DNA of 64,000 bases, taken from Coccinella septempunctata (Eukaryota; Arthropoda; Insecta; Coleoptera; Coccinellidae). Below are positions 27,147-35,610 of this stretch, in pieces; positions within the stretch are counted from its first letter, which is position 1; each line of letters begins with the position of its first letter. Below the pieces are notes generated by a model. The model saw nothing but the letters and a program-made list of their open reading frames with translations, was not told the DNA's origin and did no database searches. The translations under genes and the position numbers were made by a program. The stretch covers positions 33,074,001 to 33,138,000 of the forward strand of contig NC_058192.1 of the NCBI RefSeq assembly GCF_907165205.1, written 5' to 3'.

Positions 27147-29471
27147 TCGAAAACTGTTGGATCAATTCGAACCAAATCTTGAAACTGCACATAGTTTTCG
27201 GATTGAGATGCACATGTTGAATTTCAGATCGATAGTTCTAATAGGAATGGAGATTTCAGAAGTCGATTCGACAAAATATCATTTCAATTCCTAAGGAACT
27301 ATTGGATCAATTCGAACCAAATCTTGAAACTGCACATAGTTTCCGAATTGAGATGCACATGTTGAATTTCAGTTCGATAGTGCAGATAGGAATTGAGATT
27401 TCAGTGGTCTATTCGGCAAAGTGTGATATCAATTTCTCGAAAACTGTTGGATCAATTCGAACCAAATCTTGAAACTGCACATAGTTTACGAAATGAGATG
27501 CACATGTTGAATTTCAGATCGATAGTGCAGATAGGAATTGAGATTTCAGTGGTCAATTCGGCAAAGTGTGATATCAATTCCTCGAAAACTGTTGGATCAA
27601 TTCGAACCAAATCTTGAAACTGCACATAGTTTTCGAATTGAGATGCACATGTTGCATTTCAGTTCGATAGTGCAGATAGGAATTGAGATTTCAGTGGTCA
27701 ATTCGGCAAAGTGTAATATCAATTCCTCGAAAACTGTTGGATCGATTCGAACCAAATCTTGAAACTGCACATAGTTTTCGAAATGAGATGCACATGTTGA
27801 ATTTCAGATCGATAGTTCTAATAGGAATGGAGATTTCAGAAGTCGATTCGGCAAAATATCATTTCAATTCCTAAGGAACTATTGGATTGATTCGAACCAA
27901 ATCTTGAAAGTGCACATAGTTTTCGAATTGAGATGCACATGTTGAATTTCAGTTCGATAGTTCTGAAAGGAATTGAGATTTCAGTGGTCAATTCGGCAAA
28001 GTGTGATATCAATTCCTCGAAAACTGTTGGATCAATTCGAACCAAATCTTGAAACTGCACATAGTTTTCGAATTGAGATGCACATGTTGAATTTCAGTTC
28101 GATAGTGCAGATAGGAATTGAGATTTCATTGGTCTATTCGGCAAAGTGTGATATCAATTCCTCAAAAACTGTTGAACCAATTGGACCCTTGAAACTGCAC
28201 ATAGTTTTCAAATTGAGATGCACATGTTGAATTTCAGATCGATAGTTCTGATAGGAATGAAGATTTCAGAAGTCGATTCGGCAAAATATCATTTCAATTC
28301 CTAAGGAACTATTGGATCGATTCGAACCAAATCTTGAAAGTGCACATAGTTTTCGAATTGAGATGCACATGTTGAATTTCAGATCGATAGTTCTGATAGG
28401 AATGAAGATTTCAGTAGTCGATTCGGCAAAATATCATTTCAATTCCTAAGGAACTATTGGATCGATTCGAACCAAATCTTGAAACTGCACATAGTTTTCG
28501 AATTGAGATGCACATTTTGAATTTCAGTTCGATAGTTCAGAAAGGAATTGAGATTTCAGTGGTCAATTCGGCAAAGTGTGATATCAATTCCTCGAAAACT
28601 GTTGGATCAATTCGAACCAAATCTTGAAACTGCACATAGTTTCTGAATTGAATTGCACATGTTGAATTTCAGTTTGATAGTTCAGATAGGAATTGAGATT
28701 TCAGTGGTCAATTCGGCAAAGTGTGATATCAATTCCTCGAAAACTGTTGGATCAATTCGAACCAAATCTTGAAACTGCACATAGTTTTCGAATTGAGATG
28801 CACATGTTGAATTTCAGTTCGATAGTGCAGATAGGAATTGAGATTTCAGTGGTCTATTCGGCAAAGTGTGATATCAATTCCTCGAAAACTGTTGGATCAA
28901 TTCGAACCAAATCTTGAAACTGCACATAGTTTACGAAATGAGATGCACATGTTGAATTTCAGATCGTAGTGCAGATAGGAATTGAGATTTCAGTGGTCAA
29001 TTCGGCAAAGTGTGATATCAATTCCTCGAAAACTGTTGGATCAATTCGAACCAAATCTTGAAACTGCACATAGTTTTCGAATTGAGATGCACATGTTGAA
29101 TTTCAGTTCGATAGTGCAGATAGGAATTGAGATTTCAGTGGTCAATTCGGCAAAGTGTGATATCAATTCCTCGAAAACTGTTGGATCAATTCGAACCAAA
29201 TCTTGAAACTGCACATAGTTTTCGGATTGAGATGCACATGTTGAATTTCAGTTCGATAGTTCAGATAGGAATTGAGATTTCAGTGGTCAATTTGGCAAAG
29301 TGTGATATCAATTCCTTGAAAACTGTTGGATCAATTCGAACCAAATCTTGAAACTGCACAAAGTTTTCGAATTGAGATCCACATGTTGAATTTCAGTTCG
29401 ATAGTGCAACTATTCTCCTCGGTTAGATAAAAAAAAAAGAAGTTATTCCAAAACTGAACCCGGTTTTAAGA

Positions 29472-29489
29472 GTCCCTGCTCGGGCGCCA
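29472..29489 (-). promoter_or_regulatory. Primer binding site of truncated G1 copy
   Basis: On the minus strand this reads TGGCGCCCGAGCAGGGAC, four bases after the LTR end. It starts with TGG as expected for pairing with a tRNA 3' CCA. It differs at one base from the 18-nt site complementary to tRNA-Lys3 that lentiviruses and some Gypsy elements use. The G2 element has the identical 18 bases at 40347-40364. Confidence 0.8.
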
Positions 29490-30106
29490 ATTTTGTAACG
29501 GGTTTGGTTCGGAAAAAGGGTTTAATCTCGAGCGCCAGCTATTCTTTCAATAGGGAGAAAAAGCAAACCCACCCAGGTACCTACTAGTCGGAGACAGAGT
29601 TCGGGTTTATCTAAGGTGGTAGCGATAACAAGTACTTTAAAACCGAATTTATTACAACAATCTAACTTACTGTGAACCGTACAGTTATTTCCAAGTCAAG
29701 AAATATATACAGCTGATGACCAAGTTCAAAAATAAGGAAAACAGAAATGCAATAACTTGTCACGGTAATCAGAAAGTGAAATCAATGAATCAAAGAATAT
29801 TCAAATCAATTATATTCAGTCAAACTATCAGGTATTAAAGAAAGCAAACAATTAATAGCAGTTACTTTGATTCCTTCTGAGACAATAACGGATATACGGG
29901 GTTTATATAAAATTTACAGCAACCGGGTGTCTCAGAAAGATCCAAGTCTCTGTAATCGGTTAACTTAGCAATGGGTTTGATCCCGAGCACTTCCAGTGAT
30001 TTTCAGTGTACAGGCCAATCAGAATTTAAACTATTCAATAAACGGGACGGGGTTGATGCAGATGAAACACAATGCAACAGTTTACAGGATAACGAGGTAG
30101 TTTATC

Positions 30107-30590
30107 GTGGTCTCTCCGTGGCAACCTTGGGTGTACACGCCAAGCATTACCAGCAGAAAAACTTCGAGACGTCTGCCGATTGGTTTCTGTCACCAGATAG
30201 CCAGGCGAGAGAAGTCTGCGGTAAACGGGACATCTACACGGAACACAACAGGGGTAGTACGGTATAAGTTACTGTGGTCTTTCTGTGGCAACCTTGGGTG
30301 TCACACGCCAAGCATTACCAGTAGAAAAACTTCGAGACCTCTGCCGATTGGTTTCCGTCACCAGATAGCCAGGCGACAGAAGTCTGCGTTTAACGGGAAG
30401 TCTAAACGGAACACAAATGGGGTAGGACGGGATAGGCTACTGTGGTCTTTCTGTGGCAACCTTGGGTGTCACACGCCAAGCATTACCAGTAGAAAAACTT
30501 CGAGATTTCCGTCGACTGGTCTTGGTTCACCAGAGAACCAAGCGACAGAAGTCTGCGTTAAACAGCAAGGATTAACACAATTCAACAAAT
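30107..30590. repeat. Three ~167-bp tandem repeats within the G1 LTR
   Basis: GTGGTCTYTCYGTGGCAACC recurs at 30107, 30274 and 30442, each time followed by CCAAGCATTACCAG and AAAAACTTCGAGA. The third unit is slightly shorter. The same triplet is present in the other two G1 LTRs (from 49020 and 60987). The 155-161 aa open frames across these repeats are by-products of the tandem structure, not genes. Confidence 0.85.
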
Positions 30591-31327
30591 AAAAGAATGC
30601 AACTTTGAATCACGAAGTATGCGGTATCAAGAAAAGACTTACAGTTTGTTCCGGTACGGTCACACCACCACTTAAGCAAAAAAAATGAAGAAAAGCAAAA
30701 GAAAACTCTAATAGGAAGAAAGACTTAAAAAGCGGAAATGAATTAATTACTGAATCGAGAAAAGAATCAATTACAGAATCACTACCGGATCAGGACTGAA
30801 AAATGAATCTAGAATACAGAATCGCAGATTGACTACCGAATGAATAATAATGAATTATCTTCGTCTGGTGGTGTGGCCCTATTTATTAACTCTCCAACAT
30901 GTGGACGGTCACGTGATCAAAATTGCACTCAAAATTCGGAATTCTCGAATATTCTCCCCAGAAGAAATATTCTCGGTGGCGGTTATCTCTTTAGCGGTAA
31001 AAGATACTGTCGTTATCTGCAATCCACGATGTTTTATACTGAATTCGGCGTGTTTTTGTGGACGGAAAAACAACGCCGAATGCAGAAAGACACTTTTTCT
31101 TTATTTTGAATTCTTGCGGCGGATTAATGATGGAAATTTCAATTGTACGGAATTTGAATTTATTCATCAGGATTCTGAAAAATATTTCCAAAATGAAACG
31201 GAATAACTATATTGAAACTGAAATCTCCATCAGACGGTGTTGCATTATTCCAACTGGAAAATTCAGGGAAACGGATATTTAAAACGAGGCTTGATTTTTA
31301 CCAAAAAAACAATCAAGTATCGTTACA

Positions 31328-32360
31328 GGCCCCTTGGTTTTCGAGATATTGGAGATTTTCGAAAATTAAAGAAAATCACACCCTTCGCCACTCGTTTTGC
31401 AGGCAAGATTCCAAATAGAGGAATTTTTTCAAACTATTTTTTGTTTAGTATACCTGTATAGATGCGGTATCGACTGTAAATCATTATTTTTGAGGCGCAT
31501 GAATACTTTTCCATAAAAAAAAAGATCTAACTCAACTTTTCCGTTTTGCTTATTTCTATTCCTATTCCTAAGTTCAACCCAGCGTGGTGTAAAAAATAAT
31601 ATGGTTACCTGAGTGCCAAAGCAAGAGGAAGCATGCCTGTTTCACTGAGATTTTGAAAATAGTCTACACTTTCTAATGAATCATAGTTTATTGCAAATCA
31701 ACAATTTTAAAAATAAGTATCGTTTCATTGAATTGAATTTCACAAAAGATGCTCTAAGAGGCCGCCATGAGCTTCAGTACATGCTCTATACCTTCTTATA
31801 GATGGTTGTCTCAGTCTGCTTGCATTTCTCATTTTAGCTGCTAAAAATTTTAGAAACAGTGTTTACATTAAACTAGGCCTCAACTGATTGCAATAGGAAT
31901 TTATTTTGTATTAAATGCTGAATATACAGAGAGTTATACCATTTTGGAATCTTAATGAAACGGGCATGTTTTATCTTGCATTGGCCCTCAGGTAACAATT
32001 TTATTTTTCACACCACGCTAGGTTGAACTCATGAAAAAAAAAATTTGTAAAACAGAAGAGTTGAGTTAGATCTTATTTCATGAAGAACTATTCATGCGCT
32101 TCAAAAATCATGAATTATATTCGATAGATCATCTATTCAGGAATACTTTCCAAAAAACAGTTTGAAACAATCCTTCATTTGAAGTCTTGCCTGCAAAACG
32201 AGTGGCGAAGGGTGTAATTCTCTTGAATTTTCGAAAATCTCCAATATCTCGAAAACCAAGGCACTTTTACTGAACATAAAATATATTTTTCTGAACCGCC
32301 ATAGAATCCTCTACCCGCAGGCTCCATATTATCCATTCATTACGCCACACCCTGTATAAT
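31328..32360. mobile_element. Fold-back or MITE-like element, left end truncated
   Basis: Two long inverted arms face each other: 31330-31620 on the left and the reverse complement of 31985-32275 on the right. Both read CCTTGGTTTTCGAGATATTG, CGCCACTCGTTTTGCAGG, GCGCATGAATA and AGATCTAACTCAACT in the same order, at about 80 percent identity by eye. The core between them (31621-31984) has no coding frame. The right arm continues outward for about 85 bp to ACACCCTGTATA, a terminus common in insect non-autonomous DNA elements. The matching outer left end is absent, cut off where the G1 LTR ends at 31327. No transposase is present. Confidence 0.7.
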
Positions 32361-32439
32361 ACAAGCAAAAAAACCCGCATAAGAATGACAGTCCCAGAAA
32401 TTTAGTGGTATGCTCCGAGGCGATTGAACTATCCTCTAT

Positions 32440-32903
32440 ATTTATTGATTTTATTTTTTATAGATAATATTATATCTATCTGTTGTGAATAGAATACTTG
32501 TTGTTTTATCCACATTCAAAATCAATTTGTTCATAGCTAGCCAGTGTTTAATTCCTTCATAAACAATAGCAGCGATATTTGACTTGTTCTTCCTCCAATG
32601 ATTATATTAGTGTCATCCACGAATCCTGTGACTGATGTTAGGTCCAATCCAAAACTATCGTACAAATCATTAATGAACAAAACAAACAGTATGGGTTCCA
32701 GAACACTACCCTGAGGTACCCCACACTCACAACCAATTAATGTGGATTTGGCTTTGGTGCCTGATTTCTTTATGACAGTTCTTTGTTTTCTGTTGTTCAG
32801 ATATGATTCAAAGCAGGTGTATGCCCTACCTCTGATTCCCATTCTTTTAAGTTTACACACTATGAGAGGTGTGGATAAACAATCATATGCTTTAGTCAAG
32901 TCT
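32440..32903 (-). pseudogene. Non-LTR reverse transcriptase, copy A, 3' part
   Basis: The minus-strand frame (open at 32911-32537) encodes the second half of a non-LTR reverse transcriptase. It begins in motif A (LTKAYDC), continues through motif B (GVPQGSVLEPILFVLFINDL) and has FVDD as the catalytic motif C. A TAG then interrupts it at NTG/LAMNKL, and recognisable sequence (NVDKTTSILF) continues to about 32450. The upstream half lies at 41815-42118; the two were separated by insertion of the G2 element. It belongs to the Jockey/CR1 group of RTs by general similarity. With a stop, no endonuclease and an insertion in the frame, it is dead. Confidence 0.85.
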
Positions 32904-34350
32904 TGTAACATGCGTTTCTCGGAGAAGCCTTAATCTCGAGCGCCAGCTATTCTTTTCAATAGGAAGAATAGCAAACCTACCAGGGTAGCTGCTAGCCAGA
33001 GACAGAGCTCGGTGTTGTCTAGGGTAGTAGCGACAACGAAGAAGTCAAAATCGAACTATGTAAAAGTTTATTCACAACTTCGGAAACTAATCACATGTAC
33101 AAGGGAGATATGTGTGATATAAAATATGAGTGATTCTATCAGTGAAAATACATTCGGGAAATCTTATCCGGTCACGAGCACTTTATGAAATTTATACCGG
33201 GTGTAGTGAAAAATTAACGGTTCAATAAAAATGCGCCAACCAGAACTGACGAATGCTAAGGACTTGCTATACGGTATCGGTGTGTAGTTGTATTTCTCCG
33301 GGAATGAAACACAATAAGGGCGGGTCGGTTCGTGACTTTTATTCGCTGCCCCAAGGGTTATAGCACACCATGATTGACAGCGAAGAAAATGTCTATTTTT
33401 AACGCAACTACGGGATTTCACTGATTACGTGCGGTATCTCTTATTCTCTGCCCCAAGGGTTATAGCACACCATGATTGACAGAAAAGAAGAGATTTCGGA
33501 TCTAACACTTATGACGCGGAACGCGGACAGGGGGGTTGACGGAACCTTCCCTTCAGTAACGTGCGGTATCTCTTATTCTCTGCCCCAAGGGTTATAGCAC
33601 ACCATGATTGACAGAAAAGAAGAGATTTCGGATCTAACACTTATGACGCGGAACGCGGACAGGGTAAAGAACGATAAAATACAACAGGAAACGATACAGT
33701 ACAGCAGTGTCAAAGTTAAAGAAGTAACGGCGTAGGTCTAACAAAGAAACTGAACGGTACAGACGGGGACCTACCTCCTTTGTTTCTAGCACTCGAAACT
33801 CAAAGGATTTAAAAGAAAAACTAAAAAAATTAACTTTAAGCACTGATGCAAATAACACAAAATGATTATTCTCAACGGCGAAAGTACTACGGAAAATCAA
33901 CTGAATTTATAATAGAAGTTAGAAACCACGTTAGAAAGCGAAATAATACTCAAGCGAAAGGAAAGCACTGAAGTAAAATTCAAAAGTCGGCCGAAGAACT
34001 GAAGTAACAGTCGAAAAGTCGAAAAGTGTCCGTCGCGGGGGGGAAATTTGCTTTTATAGGCATATCCCCTCTCACGGTAAAATCTGAAAATTCCAGAATA
34101 CGACAAGACTGAAAAACGTCGTCAGCTCCGGTTTATCGCATATCAACAGATGAAAAACGTTGAAATCTTCAGCGGCATGTAAGAAAAACAACGTGAAATA
34201 CAGATAAGCGGTTTTTTACATTTACTCTGCCTGTCGGAATGAATGTACGGAATATTCGAGAATTAAAATATTTTCAAAGACGGAAATTTAAAACGAAAAA
34301 ATGCACTAAGATGAACTCCAATTTTCCCCAGAAAACTGGGGTTCATTACA
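32904..34350 (-). repeat. G2 3' LTR
   Basis: It starts TGTAAC and ends GTTCATTACA on the plus strand. Reading on the minus strand, a TATA-like TATAAAAG lies at 34051-34058 and an AATAAA at 33067-33072, so this copy could supply the polyadenylation signal. Tandem repeats built on ACGTGCGGTATCTCTTATTC lie at 33427-33558 and 33559-33665, with a related partial unit at 33331-33393. The first 150 bases on the plus strand resemble the same part of the G1 LTR (AATCTCGAGCGCCAGCTATT). Confidence 0.93.
33067..33072 (-). terminator. Candidate polyadenylation signal in G2 3' LTR
   Basis: AATAAA on the minus strand. G1 LTRs have an AATAAA at the corresponding place (48560-48565), inside the LTR segment the two families share. 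If TATAAAAG at 34051-34058 is the TATA box, the implied R region is unusually long, close to 1 kb, so either signal could be wrong. Confidence 0.4.
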
Positions 34351-35349
34351 CCACCTCCACCTCGGAAGAAATTAACTTACAATGAAATAGTGAGCTTAAT
34401 TTCACGACTCTATCTACCCCTAGTACCTTACTTTCGCGCGCGCCACCTATATACTCGTGACCAGTTTACAATAGCTGTATTCGATAGTACTTATCTTCTC
34501 TATGGTTGGCCACTGGTAGTTCCAATGCGCACGCAGAAACGTCAGCGTCCGTCAGCTCGGCGCAGGTCTCCGCCATCTTGTCAAAGAATTTTGTTCAGCG
34601 TTCCGTGCGTGGATGTTCAATTATTATACCTTCTCCATGTGGAAATCCATCTTTATCGCTGGTCGGAAACGTGCCATGTTTCATCCCTCCGGTGAGTACC
34701 TAATTTAACTGTGTTTGGCGGGTGTTTGAATTCCATCGTGGTTTTGTAGGTTACCCAGGAATCGTGGGAGCTGCAACAGGTGGAAAGCCTCCAACAGCTC
34801 GACGTGGGGGCTCAATGGGCTGGTGTGACCCGGCTGTACGGACGTTGAGACTCTCGGATCCGGTATGAGACTTGCAGGTGGGTAATTTCTAACACTAAAC
34901 TCTCCAATCTTCATCGTTCTTCGTGGTCAACTTTTCTTCTTGGAGCGATTTTTCTCTGTATTCTGTTTTCAGGTAGACGGTGCTTTCTTCAGGTAAACAG
35001 TGTTAAATTGACGGTACAATAATTTCGATTCGGTTCAGGACAGAAATTGGTTAGATCTATTGGATTAATAGACGGATATACTCAGTTGCAAGGTGAAACA
35101 GTATCCTTTATTGGTATTCCTTACATAAATAACAGATTTTTCGGACAGTTTTAACAGGTTTGATTTATAATTGCATGTTGAACGGATGAAAATCTGTAGA
35201 TACGATATTTCGGTCAACGGTGGTGCCTGTACGGAATTTGAACGGAATTGTTACGGTGTAATCGGTTATAATTATGCTGAATAACGTGCTTCAGATTTAC
35301 AAGATTTCTCCTTGCAGGTGGCATCGGCTTCTTGGACAGGTACGGAGGG
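34351..35349. other. G2 3' non-coding region
   Basis: No frame here is convincing; the longest are 65-101 aa without recognisable motifs. Next to the LTR the minus strand reads GAGGTGGAGGTGG (34351-34363), a purine-rich but not pure polypurine tract. The corresponding region of G1 contains the kinase gene and most of the zinc-knuckle gene, which are missing here apart from the remnant at 35350-35487. Confidence 0.6.
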
Positions 35350-35487
35350 CTAATTCTCTACTGGTTTTACCTGCTGATTCTTGGTGACAGATTGTCCGGA
35401 TGCACTGGTGATATCACACTGTACGGCAGCCTCTCTATGACAGTGATGAGAATGACAAGGACAGTTTCTAGTCAGTGTACCTAGCAG
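35350..35487 (-). pseudogene. Remnant of the zinc-knuckle accessory frame in G2
   Basis: The minus-strand frame from 35487 reads LLGTLTRNCPCHS, which matches RLGTLSKNCPCHS in the second zinc knuckle of the G1 accessory protein (52042-52668). After 45 codons it hits TAG at 35350-35352. Further on the same frame still reads CKEKSCKSE, echoing the G1 C-terminus GSCKEKTD. The first knuckle and everything upstream are gone, and a stop directly precedes the matching part. The remnant starts only about 120 bp after pol ends, the position expected after loss of a kinase-containing segment. The match is short but includes the cysteine pair in CPC. Confidence 0.6.
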
Positions 35488-35610
35488 TTATTCGGATCAA
35501 CAGGTAAACGGAAAATAATAATACAATCGGTAACGGAAAGAAATAACGGATTTCCTCCTTTCAGAGGTTATTTCTATAGAACGGTTAACGGATCATGACA
35601 ATAATATATA

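Larger units (their letters stand above)
752..29409. repeat. 145-bp satellite array, about 198 monomers
   Basis: Head-to-tail tandem repeats with a strict 145-bp period fill this interval, about 28.7 kb. Two main monomer classes are visible. Class A carries GGCAAAGTGTGATATC and CCTCGAAAACTG. Class B carries GGCAAAATATCATTTC, CCTAAGGAACTA and AGATCGATAGTTCTGATAGG. The classes alternate irregularly or run in short blocks. All monomers share GAATTGAGATGCACATGTTG. Small indels shift the register: 3 bp lost near 2300, about 2 bp gained near 22168, about 23 bp lost near 22350. The many 63-78 aa open frames are by-products: 145 is not a multiple of three, so each frame spans about 1.3-1.5 monomers and the next starts in another phase. 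The two class-specific B changes introduce the TAA that ends the shorter ones. Confidence 0.97.
29410..31327 (-). mobile_element. Truncated G1-family Gypsy element (5' LTR and leader stub)
   Basis: Read on the minus strand, this is a 5' LTR (31327 to 29494, beginning TGTAACGATAC and ending CCCGTTACA), a PBS and only about 85 bp of leader before the sequence breaks into satellite at 29409. The retained leader matches 60290-60370 of the full-length G1 element almost base for base (ACTATTCTCCTCGGTTAGA, then an A-run, then GTTATTCCAAAACTGAACCC). The rest of the element is missing. The LTR (1,834 bp) differs from the full-length element's LTRs at many sites, so this copy is older. Confidence 0.88.

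Noticed and set aside
807..29351. More than 120 overlapping open frames of 63-85 aa beginning MRFQWSIRQSVIS
   Set aside because: They are the 145-bp satellite read in rotating frames. Each overlaps the next, none has a promoter or recognisable domain, and spacing follows the monomer exactly.
752..29409. A CRISPR-like or bacterial repeat array
   Set aside because: The whole 145-bp unit is conserved with no unique spacers, and the surrounding DNA is eukaryotic.
30107..30592. A 161-aa protein with WQPW...PSITSRKTSR repeats, also at 49020 and 60987
   Set aside because: It lies within LTRs and its repeats simply mirror the 167-bp DNA repeats; the older LTR copy shows no sign of coding constraint.
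33164..34106. Minus-strand frames of 69-88 aa within G2 LTRs
   Set aside because: Present in both LTRs only because the LTRs are duplicates; no motif, and they overlap likely promoter and repeat elements.
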